Below, in pieces: positions 11,105-21,709 of a DNA stretch of 64,000 nt. Every line of letters begins with the position of its first letter. The first letter of the stretch is position 1. The translations under genes were made by a program, and so were the position numbers. The notes below the pieces were generated by a model that saw only the letters and a program-made list of their open reading frames with translations, searched no databases and was not told the origin of the DNA. Location of the stretch: NCBI GenBank assembly GCA_034620365.1, contig JAQGEQ010000380.1, positions 4,030,001-4,094,000 of the forward strand, in the 5' to 3' direction. The DNA comes from Pegea sp. RAD2-039. Lineage: Eukaryota > Chordata > Thaliacea > Salpida > Salpidae.

Positions 11105-12840
11105 AAATTAAATTATAATAAAAAATAATTGTACAGAAATAATCTTTTTAAGTGGCGTTACATCACAAGTTTAACTTTAATTATGGCATAAAGACTGAAG
11201 AAACAGAATGTTTAAAGATATATTCTTTTTAATTTAAATTTTCATGTAAAATTTTAAGACTCCAACCACTAAGCAAATCATTGGTCGCTTTTAGAAAATC
11301 AAAAATTAAAGTAGATTGATACAATTAAAGAATTTACCTTAACCTCAATTTCAAGTTTATAAAGTTTATATCTAGATAAGCAAGAAATTTGCTTATTAAA
11401 GTATAATTCAAGTATTACCTAAAATATTAAAAAGTATTTTGATAAATAGAAGAAATTGTATTATAGCATGTAGACTTAATAAATTTTTGAAAATTATTTT
11501 TAGAAGATGTCTTAAGAGAAAGAAAATTTTTTTAAACCAAAAACTCCTTGTGAGAACATTTGTGATTTTGCCTAATTTTTAAACTATTTATCTCAGGGAA
11601 ATTTCAAATTAAATAACTTACTTGAAGTTTATTTTTCAATATCACAAATAACAGTATAGTCTGTCGGAATACTTAATAGTTTTTCTCGTGAATTATTAAA
11701 CACAATTTTTCCTTTTTTCAAAAGTATCCTCGTTAAGGAGGAAAACGTCTATCAATTCAATCTTTTAGATAATACTTAGGCATGTGAATAAAATAAAAAA
11801 GAAGTTGTTTTTCTTACTTTCTTATTTTTTATATCAGAAATAATTAATTTTTTAATATCCTAGCAACTTTTCAAAAATCTTCAGTTTGATTCTCCACCTT
11901 TAGAAAAATTGAAAATTTACTGTAAATCAGCTAAATGTAAACCAAGGAGCTAATCTTAATTTATTTATTTATTACAATTTACGATTTAATGACTTATTAA
12001 TAATATTGATTTATATTAGTTTACTAATGATTTATGGTTTAATTGTATTTCAAACTCAGAGTAATTTACGACAAAATTGTTATTTCCTCTAAGGCTTAAA
12101 AAATTTAGACTTATAAGGCTTTATAGTGGATTTGTTTTTAACTCTCATGTTTCATTCTAACATCAAAATATTTTTCACGTTTTGTTCTTAAATCTTTTTA
12201 GTTTTTGAGATCCAGTTAATCATTTTTGTTTATCTATCTATAACTTAAAAACAAATAAAACTGTTTTTGTTTTTAGATAACTGCTACTTTGTACCGTCTT
12301 AATGCTATTGTTTATGTCTAAAAATGGAAATTCCATTTTCTTAAACAAACAGTTTGTTCGCGCAAGATCTATATTTAAAATCTTGAAAATTTGTTTTGAA
12401 ATTAGAACACCATTAATATAAAGATAATCTCTTTTTAATCTGGCTAAAAGCATACTTAAAATAAATATAAATCATTTTCTCCTGCCATTTTTGACGAAAT
12501 TGTCATTCAAATTTTTAAAACATTGTTTAAATAGCTTAGTTTTGGTTTGGTAATAGTCTTGTATATACGTTGGTAGAATATATATACTCTGATAATTTGT
12601 AGTGTTAAGTCTATATTGAGTTTTGTGGCTGCAGTGGATAGGTTAGAATTCTAATTTTTGTTTTTTATCTTTATACAGTTTGAAAAATCAACATTTTTTT
12701 ACTAATGGATGCTTAAATTACTTCATTATTTTCTTATCAAGTAATTATTAAGTAATATTATACTTTAAACATAGTATTTTTAATTTGTTTTGTCTTAACT
12801 ACGTATATTGCAGGATTAAGAAATTGTTTAAAGATATATT
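11105..12840. other. Intergenic region upstream of the BAAT gene
   Basis: A/T-rich. Near its right end is the acceptor ACGTATATTGCAG (AG at 12812-12813), 27 nt before the BAAT start codon. One weak minus-strand ORF is listed separately. Confidence 0.4.
12238..12453 (-). CDS. Weak candidate 71-aa ORF
   Basis: ATG at 12453-12451, stop at 12238. The predicted chain (MLLARLKRDYLYINGVLIS..) has a reasonably balanced composition, and a T-rich stretch ending in AAG lies one base upstream of the ATG, resembling other start contexts in this window. No homologue, signal peptide or domain is seen. It may be chance. Confidence 0.15.
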   Translation of the reverse strand: MLLARLKRDYLYINGVLISKQIFKILNIDLARTNCLFKKMEFPFLDINNSIKTVQSSSYLKTKTVLFVFKL

Positions 12841-15810
12841 ATGTCAAATTTTGCAAAACCAAAAATTATAGTGAACTATAAATCAAGTCTGGCTGACAAA
12901 GAACTTGAAATAAAAGTTACAGGTGCAGTTTATATATTTATAATAGGAATAAAAATTGGTGAAGATATCAATATTCTGATAGGTTAAAGAAAGCTTCAAA
13001 AATTTTTTTGTTGTTATGTTATCATATTTCATAAGCACCCAGCTCATATATTTCATGGTTTTGATTATAGGTCTTGTTCAAAAATCAGAAGTGACTATCT
13101 ATTTGACATGTTTTGATGATGGTGATGATATGTTTTCAAGTTATGGACATTTTCAAGCAAATGAATATGGTTTGATATATTTGTTTCTATAAATTACAGA
13201 TTTATTATAAGCTCAAAGTCTGTTGTTTGTTTTGCTACAAACAAAAAATAAGAAATTTTATAGGCTAAAGTTTTTATCTTTTACTTAAAAGAATTGATTA
13301 TCATCTATAAGATGTTAAACAGATAATGTTACAATATATTAAGTACTACAAACACTATTTTGAATTGTTTTTTTTTCTATTTAGATTCATCTCTGGAATC
13401 TTTTAATTCTGATAATCTTGTATTTAAATATGCCAACTATCAAATTCTATGATTGTCTAGTTAGAGGTTACTACTTTTGTAAAATGAATTCTAAGACAAT
13501 TTTAATAAGTCATTTTTGTGTCCTCTATGAACATCTTACTTAAATTCTTCTTTTCTTTCCTATCTACTCAAATGGTAAACTTGTTTCAATTTTCTATATT
13601 CTTTATTAGTCTAATATAAAAGCAATTATCTGTGATGTTCTGTTGGATATATGTTTTCTTTTGCTGATGAAATTTTGAGTTATTTTGAGAATGTCTTTTA
13701 ACATAAAATGTTTTTTTAGTTTTTCTTTTCACTAGTATATACAGGATACTAGTATATATAATTCTTTTAAGCTTATGGGAAGATATTTTCATATCAATGT
13801 TGAAACTGTTTGACCTATAACTGGTCAATTTCTTCCCTTATAAGATTTTGTTGAGATCTTTTTGGGATCATTTTTAGCTTATTGATGTATTTGATTATAT
13901 TAAAATAAGTTCTTGAAATCTCCAAACTATTCTAAACTAAAATTTGAGTTGAATTTAATTTATTCTGAGCTTAGAACTTGAAATATGAACTTGTACAAAT
14001 GAAAATTCAAAAACCTTATAAGAAATATTTTGTGAAACTTTCTTGACATTTGCTTGTAAAGTATCCTGAAAGACAGATCTTTTATAAATTTTTATAAACT
14101 GGTGAAAATTTTTTTAATATTTTATGATTTCTACCATACAATTTAAGTTTGTAAGCTTTCATAAATCTCAAATTTTAAATCTTGTTAAAGTTAATTTAAT
14201 TCTTACTGATTTCAGGCTGTATAAACCTCAAGCATACTCCTTGTACAAGTGGCTCATATTCAGGAGCACAAGCAATGGGCTTAATTTGGTCATTGAGTGA
14301 GTCTTCTACTAACAAGGTAAATATTTGCTTAAAATTAGTTTGGACTTTATTCTCCTAAATGAAGCAACAATAGAAATTACTTGAAAATAAAACTGCTGGT
14401 CTTAAATGAAAATTATTTCACAGAATTAATATTCATTTAATTAACAATTTTTTGGAACAGGTGATATAGTTTAAATATTTATTTTTAAACAAAATATTTA
14501 CTTACAGCAAAAGTATTCCCGATTTCATAAGCGTGATGTTGATACACCCATGATAATGAAGCTGTGTCTATTTGATACCGTTAGAACTTCAAGAGATGAA
14601 ATGGACGAAATGGTGGTTGCTGGCTCATTAGAAACTAATGCAGTTGATGTATGTGAAATTGAACGTTGGTATAAGCAACCAGATGTTCGAAAAGAGACTT
14701 TCACAAATGAAAAAGATGATTTTCATGGATCTTTGTTTCTACCTCCTGGCGAAGGACCTCATCCAGGTGCGGCCCTCTTGTCATAGTTTGACCTTTTTTA
14801 TCACATTGTCATTTTTACGGCGTCACTCTTATTCAAAACAATTTCTAAGAATTATGAAAGCAATATTTGATCACAAATTACTAGAAATTTTGTTATTTTT
14901 ATAACTAAAAACTATGTTATTAGAAATTGATTATTTTGTCAATGATAAATGTAATTACTAAAAGTTTTTTTTAGGAGTCATTGTTATGTTTGGAGGTTTG
15001 CCTGGATTATTTGAATTTAAAGCTTCGCTTTTAGCCTCTCATGGATTTGCTGCAATGGCTCTTGCGTTTTTAGGCAATAACTCAAAAGCGCATTGTGTTG
15101 AAAATAACTTAATAAAAGGTAATTTGGAGTACTTTCGAAATTGTGAAAAGTACATGATCAATCATCCAAATATTCTGTCCTCTGGTTTGGGTGTTGTATC
15201 TATCTCTTTTAGTGTTCATATCGCCTTATTGATGTCTGTTTATTTGAAACATATTCGTTCTGTTGTTTGTATAAATGGATTTATTTATAATTTTGCGGTC
15301 AACTATTATACTGATGATTCGGTTTTTAGTCAAAATGAGCCTGCTTTTAAGCCGTTTATTGAAAATAGTACTGAGGTCATGAAATCAGCTGCGAATCCAG
15401 CAAGTAACTCTGAAAGGGCAAACTTCTATGACTTGTACCCAAGGATCCCCGTAGAAAAACTTGGAAATGACTCAGAACCTGGATGTATTCCTTTTTATAA
15501 AAAGAAGAATGTTTCATTTATGATGATTACTGGTCTTGATGATAAATGCATAGATGCTGCTTATATGGCATTCGCGTTCGAACGTTTACTTGAAGATAAC
15601 AATCACCCAAACTTTCGTGTTTTGAAATACCCATCTGCCGGTCATTTGATAGAACCACCGTATGGTCCTTGTAATAGTACAACAAGGTTTAGAGGTAGTG
15701 TTATGGATTGGGGAGGTAGCCCAGAGCCTCATGCTTTTGCTCAAGAAGACTCCTGGATTAAAATACTTAATTTCTTGCAAACTAATCTTCTGCCTGCTTC
15801 AAAGTTTTGA
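12841..15810 (+). CDS. BAAT-family acyl-CoA thioesterase / amino-acid N-acyltransferase
   Basis: Five exons: 12841-12922, 13071-13169, 14216-14316, 14508-14766, 14975-15810; 1377 nt, 458 aa, frame continuous. Residues 1-165 form the N-terminal acyltransferase domain (GSYSGAQAMGLIWSL matches the family G.Y.G..PMGLLWSL; then the DTP..M.L.LFD strand). Residues 178-458 form the alpha/beta-hydrolase BAAT C-terminal domain: [25 protein letters not shown] split by intron 4, ITGLDD (Asp369/370), AGHLIEPPYGP (His404), DWGGSPEPHAFAQEDSW. The nucleophile position is Ser258, but the surrounding elbow is S-I-S-F-S instead of the usual G-x-S/C-x-G. Vertebrate members hydrolyse acyl-CoAs or conjugate bile acids and fatty acids to glycine or taurine. 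The C-terminus SKF resembles a non-canonical peroxisomal PTS1. AATAAA lies at 16159-16164. An AG acceptor stands 27 nt before the ATG. Confidence 0.9.
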
Positions 15811-16585
15811 ATCCATGGATACATTTAATACTTTTTTTTTTATAAATTCTACAAATTTGTTAACTCCATCTATGCATTACACGTGTCCTTAATTTTCTCT
15901 TCCTAATCATAACCTTTTTCAATTATTTTTAATGATTTCTTTTGAATAATATTTTCTTTTCAAGAATTTTCTATGATCTCTAAAAGTCCTTTACCAATCG
16001 ACGTAATCATAATCTCGTTTAGAAGAGTTGATAAACGTTTTGTGATATTTATTGTTTCAGCATGAAAATACAAAAACAAATTCTCACAAATTTATTACCA
16101 TTATTTCCAAACTAAATGATTACCATTATCAAATACAAAAGATTCTTTATGGTTGATAAATAAAGCTAAATATATATTACTTGATGTGTATCATCAATTT
16201 AATTATCTATTTAAACCTTAATTTAGTTTTCTATGAGAAATATTTTATTGATTACATGTTAGCATGAGGTACTCAAAATCATGTGATTGGAGTTTATATG
16301 AAAATTAAAAATATTTTTAAACATTCATGATGTATAGTTTATTTAATAACTTAAGTAAGTTTACTGAAGAGTATGCAGTCATAGTTATATAGAAAATATT
16401 TGTTCAAAAAATATCTTTCTTCAAATTCAAAAAAATTACTTCAATTTGTAAAATATAGCTTACTGTGAACAAAATTTATTTAAAAAATATATCAGCATTT
16501 TTCAAAAACAAAAAAATCTGAATAACTTGATGCAATGGACAATTTTATGAGCACTTAACAACATTTTCAAGCAAAGTCATAGATA

Positions 16586-17104
16586 TCACCCAAATACTGC
16601 ACCACAGTTTGGACAATGTCTTTGTTTCAGTGCTATACAAAACAATAATCCAATAGGAAAAAAAATAATAGCGCAACAAACACCAAGACATGTGTAATCA
16701 TCTTCTAAGACACCAACCCTGTATCAAAAAATCAATCTTTATCAGATTTATTGGTACTAGATGCACTATAAAATTAACATTGAAATATATGAGAAAAAGT
16801 AATTAATTAAAGATGATAACCTGCAAGAAGGACAACCTCCAACTACAACAACAGAAGATGGTGAGTTTATTATTACATTTGTAAATTGTGTGCTGGATGG
16901 ATTGATAGATCCATATTGAGGTGGTAAAGTTGTAGGTACAGGTTGATAATCTATAGAAAGAATTTCATTAATCAAACAGTAAATAATTTTAAACAAATAT
17001 TTGCTTTCAAAATTAATTGATTAATTTTAGTATAAATAAAGATTACCCATTTTAGTTGGTGCTATAGGTTGATATGGGGGTGGGTTTCCATAAAATTCAC
17101 TCAT
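16586..17104 (-). CDS. BRI3: Brain protein I3 (BRI3) homologue
   Basis: Three exons on the minus strand: 17104-17047, 16950-16821, 16718-16586; 321 nt, 106 aa, frame continuous. The N-terminus is Pro/Tyr-rich with two PPxY motifs (PPPY 8-11, PPQY 29-32), usual docking sites for WW-domain ubiquitin ligases. Then [20 protein letters not shown], nearly identical to the human BRI3 signature, a hydrophobic membrane segment (about 74-93) and a second knuckle [10 protein letters not shown] at the end. The paired CPxC/CPNC motifs around a hydrophobic stretch recall LITAF-type proteins; BRI3 is a small late endosome/lysosome membrane protein. Human BRI3 is 125 aa, so this is slightly short in the N-terminal part. 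The gene converges on BAAT (776 bp between stops). A strong acceptor CCTTTTAG ends 18 nt upstream of the ATG. A possible AATAAA is at 16480-16475. Confidence 0.9.
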
Positions 17105-18847
17105 AATCTTGATTATCAGTTTCTAAAAGGTAACAACTATAAATATATATAAATTTCAATGATGTGAATATATAGAAAAGTTAGTTTATTTCAGATATAT
17201 CTTGAAGGTCTTTTATTGATAAGCAATTATCATAACTATGTTTTCAAAAACATTTAAATTTTCAAATATAAATCTAAAACAAATTTTATTTATTACAACT
17301 TAAAAACTATCCATATACTTTGGAGTATTGATTTTAACGGAGTTAGTTTATTAAAAAAAAAAACTAAACAATTTACTAAAATAAAATATACCTCTAAACT
17401 AAAATAATCATTCTTAAAAAATTTTTGAAAAAATATATATTTATATACAACCAATATACAAAATATTTTGTTTATACACAATGTCTGAAAACAAACCTAA
17501 TTTTATATTTAATTTAGATTTATTTGAAAATTAAATTTCTAACACACTATAAGCTGAAAAATATATATATTTATAACTAAATAAATATTCTACAAAATTA
17601 GTGCTCCTGGTATATATTAAATGCACAGAAAATTGTATATTATATTATTTCGATAGTGTAAACAAATAAGATTTTTAGCTTAAGCCTAAAATGTCTTCTA
17701 CACATTTCAGCATATAAGACAACAATTTTCTAAATAAGAAATTATTTATAGTAGAAAATGCTTTTCAACCATTAAAAAAAAAATTTATTGAACTTTTTAT
17801 AAGATATTATACTTCTGCTACAACTTCTTAATAGATATTTAAAGGTGATAGAGAACAAAGCTATGCTGTTTTTTATAGTAATCTATTTTAACTGACATAA
17901 GTATTTAAGTAAAATATTTTTTTTCTCTAAAGACGTCTTCCTTTATCCTGGTTTTCGATGATTTGGGATAAAATTATCAAAATGAGCTAAATTAAAGGAT
18001 AGGACAAGAAAATACAGCTAAAGTGATCGAGCTTTAATTATATCAGCTAATAGATAATTGCCACTATAAGGAGTGAGAAGTGAATCAAAAGTTTAAGCCA
18101 TAAATTTTGAAGTTTCTGTTTATATTATTGAACGAAAATTGAATGAGCAACCAATTATAATTTTTTAATGTTTAAACCATTTATTTTTTACAGTAGATTG
18201 ACTGCTTTAAAAGCTATCATGATTATTATAACATTTAATTTTTAGTTAAAGACATTACATTTTAGGTGTTTGTAATCTTTGTTATACCCTTACCTATGAA
18301 ATGATTAAAGAAATATAAAAACTATCATTTTTAAAAAGTGTTTAAAACTTCATTTTTATAATCACTCATGGCTTTAATATCAATCATATTTTTTACTGAA
18401 TTCACAAAGTTACTTCATCAGAATGAGATTCTGAATTTGTATGTTTAGTATTAAGAGCCTTTGTTGAATTTGTGTTTATTCAAGATAGCATTTTTATAAA
18501 AATTGTTGCTCAATCCGATCTAACTTATCTGTTTAAGTATTTTGATTTAATATTAGATTTTGTGTTTTTAGTGACAAAAGAATAAATATTAAAATAAGGT
18601 TTACTGAAGAAGTTATATTTTGCGACTGTGTAGATAAAACATTTTTTTTAATTCTTGAAGAAATGGCTTAGAGCTACTTATATTCTTAGATAATATTAGG
18701 ATTTAGCTAATAATGGCTTATTTAAGATATATCAAATTTGTATGCTAATAAGTAGTAACCTTTAAAATAAATTGTCATCATAAAGTCTTTTATCGTCTTA
18801 TAGTATTTAAACAGGTGTACGAAATACAATATTATTATAAACGAGTC
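17105..18847. other. Divergent intergenic region between BRI3 and the RMND5-like gene
   Basis: A/T-rich, with no supportable coding exon. It should contain the promoters of both divergent genes. The acceptor TTTAAACAG at 18806-18814 precedes the RMND5-like reading frame; no matching coding exon upstream was identified. Confidence 0.4.
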
Positions 18848-19975
18848 ATGGAGTTTCTGCTGCAACAAGAAACTAGTATACAAGAAATTATTATGGATTT
18901 TTCAAAATTTAGATATGAACTCTTACCTTGCCTAGATAATATCATTGAAATGTTTGAAAAATTAAAAAATGAACATATGATTCAGGAAAATAAATCTTCT
19001 ACTCTTGAGCAAGATCATATAATGACTTGCAAGCTATCAGTTACTAAACTATTTCATTTGTCGGGGCAACATCGAATAATTTTTAATAAAATTACTGATT
19101 CAAGCCGTAAACTTAAAACGTATTTTACTCAAAACTTGAAAGAAGTTAGATTCTCTGAAATGTTGACAACTGAAGCTGCTAATAAAGAACTGAATATCGC
19201 TATTCTTCAAGACCTTTATTACAAGGGATTTAAAGCCTCTGCTGAAAATTTTAAAAGAGAAGCAAGACTAAAATTTTCTGATTGGAGACGAGATTTAATT
19301 CTTGATTTTGTCAAGGCAATGAAAGGTATTAAGATCAATCAATTTGATGATGCACTTAATTTTGTCACAGCTAGAAAAGACACTTATGGTGATCTAGCAA
19401 GTGATATAGAGTTCAATCTACTTCAGTGTAAATTCCTCAGCATTCTTTTAAAAGGAAAGGATTTTCACAATGAGGCGGTTCTACTCTCAAAAAGATTTCA
19501 TAAATTTGTTGACCAACATTTTTCTAAAATCCAAAATATAATGACATACATTTTGTATCCGGAAAGAGCACGGGATATTTTACCTGATATGATTCACTTT
19601 ACAACATCTGCCTTGAGGAGCAACATAAACAAAGCTTTTGAAATTATCGTAAATAATGAATTGGAAACCATTTTTTCGGTCGGATGTCAAGTCTTACCAC
19701 TATTGCGTACTGATTACTCTAAGAAATCTCTTGTTACTAAAAAAAGCTTTTCGAACAATGATGAAGTATTTATAGACATTGAACTGGATAGATATTATCA
19801 CACCCGATTTTTTTGTGAGTTTTATAAAAGTGTAACAGATCTAAAACAAAACCCAGCGATAGCTTTGAGCTGTAAACATGTGTTCTCCCAAGATGGACTT
19901 AAAGAAGATAATAATGGCACTCAATGTCCATTATGTAGACGTCCCACTCATAATCAGCGATTGATTACTTTTTAA
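18848..19975 (+). CDS. RMND5-like subunit of the CTLH/GID E3 ligase complex, single exon
   Basis: One uninterrupted frame of 375 aa from the first ATG (18848); it remains open back to the acceptor ending at 18814 (11 codons more, no earlier ATG). Domain order as in RMND5/Rmd5: helical N-terminus; LisH (about residues 115-141, NIAILQDLYYKGFKASAENF); CTLH (about 147-205, RDLILDFVKAMKGIKINQFD); CRA; SVGCQVLPLL; and a C-terminal degenerate RING with C..(CKH)..(CPLC) ligands (FFC at 321-323, SCKH at 341-344, CPLC at 360-363) ending RLITF. The usual CGH triplet is CKH. RMND5 pairs with MAEA to form the catalytic module. It is quite divergent from human RMND5A but intact. Lack of introns contrasts with all multi-exon neighbours, so a retrogene is possible. 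AATAAA at 20074-20079. Confidence 0.85.
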   Translation: MEFLLQQETSIQEIIMDFSKFRYELLPCLDNIIEMFEKLKNEHMIQENKSSTLEQDHIMTCKLSVTKLFHLSGQHRIIFNKITDSSRKLKTYFTQNLKEVRFSEMLTTEAANKELNIAILQDLYYKGFKASAENFKREARLKFSDWRRDLILDFVKAMKGIKINQFDDALNFVTARKDTYGDLASDIEFNLLQCKFLSILLKGKDFHNEAVLLSKRFHKFVDQHFSKIQNIMTYILYPERARDILPDMIHFTTSALRSNINKAFEIIVNNELETIFSVGCQVLPLLRTDYSKKSLVTKKSFSNNDEVFIDIELDRYYHTRFFCEFYKSVTDLKQNPAIALSCKHVFSQDGLKEDNNGTQCPLCRRPTHNQRLITF

Positions 19976-20924
19976 AGAAAATTTAAAAGTTTTTTTTATT
20001 AGTTTTTTAGTCAAAATTCACTTGAATCGTTTTCATCTTCTTCTTTTTTAAAGTAAGTAGCTTGCTGCATACTAATAAATGTTTTTTTAACACAAATTTT
20101 TAGCTTGGTTCGAGATGTTTGATATTTTAATATTAAAATTCTTTCGTTCTAGATTGATTGTGAACTTTTACAGATCACTTTTGTTTTCTTCTTTAATTTC
20201 TTGCTTAAGTGTTCTTACAATAAAACAAATTTCAAAGTTTTAAGTTAGCTTTTGAAATCTCAAAAAGACTTTGACTTTATAGCAATGGAACTGTCTGCTG
20301 AAAATCGAGTGTTTTAGTTGTTCAAATATGTTTGATAAATTTTTATAATTTCATAAGACATACAACTAGTGAAAAAAGTTCCTTGCAGTTTTATTGCCTA
20401 TAAACTAAATTACGTTTAGTAAAAGTTTACAAATGACGAAACTTTATTCATAAATAGAGAGATGATTTTAATACCAATCTTATAATCAACAGAATCAGAT
20501 AATAAGGAGGGGTTGTTTAACATTTTTGTAGGTTTTATTTAATGCTACTGATTTCATTTAGTCTTTGCACCTTGAATTAAAAGATCTAAATTGTAAGTAA
20601 GTACTTCATTAAGTTAAAAAAAAACTCAAATTAAAGGTTAGAGCCTCCTTATTATATGGTCACAGCTAAGTTTTAATGAAGGATGTTCTCTAATGATTAT
20701 AAAACTTTTATTTCCTACTAACCAAATATTCAATCAATCAAAAGGACGCTGTTCTTTTGAAAGGTTTTTTTTTATTTATTTCGGATTTAACACAGTCTTT
20801 AGAATTGTTTAAAGCAATAAGTCAAAATTAAATCTACAAAAAGTTCTTTATCTTTTTAACTTTTAAAAAATGTTTACCATTATTACAGGTTTAAGTTTTT
20901 CAAGTATTTTCTCTAAAAATTAAA
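19976..20924. other. Spacer between the RMND5-like gene and the small CC-tail gene
   Basis: A/T-rich with the RMND5-like poly(A) signal at 20074-20079. The only other clear signal is the acceptor ATTATTACAG (AG at 20887-20888), 36 nt before the next start codon. Confidence 0.4.
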
Positions 20925-21709
20925 ATGACTGATGAAATTCCTATGGGTTATGTCAAAGAAAAGTGTAAGAAACTGGAAGATAAGGAAACTATGTACACTG
21001 TTAGTATATTTCTTTTTTAGGTTTTAATGGATACTTTGAAAAATTGAAAAATATTTCAGTCAATTTTTTTTTATTTTAAATTTGAATTATTTTTACCATT
21101 CAATATAATAAATTCTAGAAATTGAACTAATTTTATTTTTCAATTGTTACTCATGTAAAATAAAGTTCAAGTAATTAGAATTAGAAGAAATACTTAAAAA
21201 CTTGAATAAGTTACTAAGTTCTAACTATAAATTACGCAATATCTGATTTTATAACTTTATAAAAACAAAGTTCCAACAAAATTTTATGATTACAAATTTT
21301 ATTTATGTTTAGACTAAAGCTTTTGATAATCAAATAACTTTGGTGGTTGATTGTTTAGTATAACTCAGCAGAATAATCATAGATGGCTACTACTTTTAGA
21401 AATAATTTTCAGCGTCTTATGTTTCATTTAGTCGTTATGCTTGAAATTTGAAGTTACTTATGGTTTTAAAATAAAATTATTTTCAGGTTAAAAAGAATTT
21501 TTTTGATTTTACGGCCAATTCGAAAGATAATAGTATTCCAATAGAAACTTCTGTTGAAGTATGTTGCTTAGTAAAATTATATTATTCGAATAATTAAATT
21601 TTAATTTATAATACTCAATAAATCATTTATTTTACAGCATAAGTCTACAATTGAACATAAAAAATCTTCTAATTGGAAAAAAATCAAAAAAGTGTTTATA
21701 TGTTGTTGA
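20925..21709 (+). CDS. Small polybasic protein with Cys-Cys C-terminus, three exons
   Basis: Exons 20925-20999, 21487-21558, 21638-21709; 72 aa. All junctions are phase 0 with good signals: donors GTTAGT and GTATGT, acceptors TTTTCAG and TTTACAG. The chain starts MTDEIPMGYVKEKCKKLEDK, has a polar middle (FDFTANSKDNSIPIETSVE) and ends with a basic run SSNWKKIKKVFICC. No signal peptide and no transmembrane segment. A basic patch followed by a terminal Cys-Cys suggests lipid anchoring (geranylgeranylation as in Rab proteins, or palmitoylation) to a cytoplasmic membrane face; this is inference. Each exon is too short to show as a long ORF. A good acceptor stands 36 nt upstream of the ATG. Family not recognised. 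Confidence 0.65.

Noticed and set aside
10911..11111. 66-codon plus-strand frame (..RTRNRLPARLVRLPLHYIDEN)
   Set aside because: It lies across the SINE; its end is the reverse complement of the tRNA-like promoter head, a frequent source of false ORFs.
13384..13453. Possible extra BAAT exon after the acceptor TTTCTATTTAG
   Set aside because: It runs in frame for about 22 codons to a stop with no donor, while joining exon 2 directly to 14216 restores the conserved family sequence (G.YSGAQAMGLIWSL).
13586..13828. 80-codon minus-strand frame inside BAAT intron 2
   Set aside because: TTG start, Lys/Asn/Ile-rich composition and no homology; typical chance ORF in A/T-rich intron DNA.
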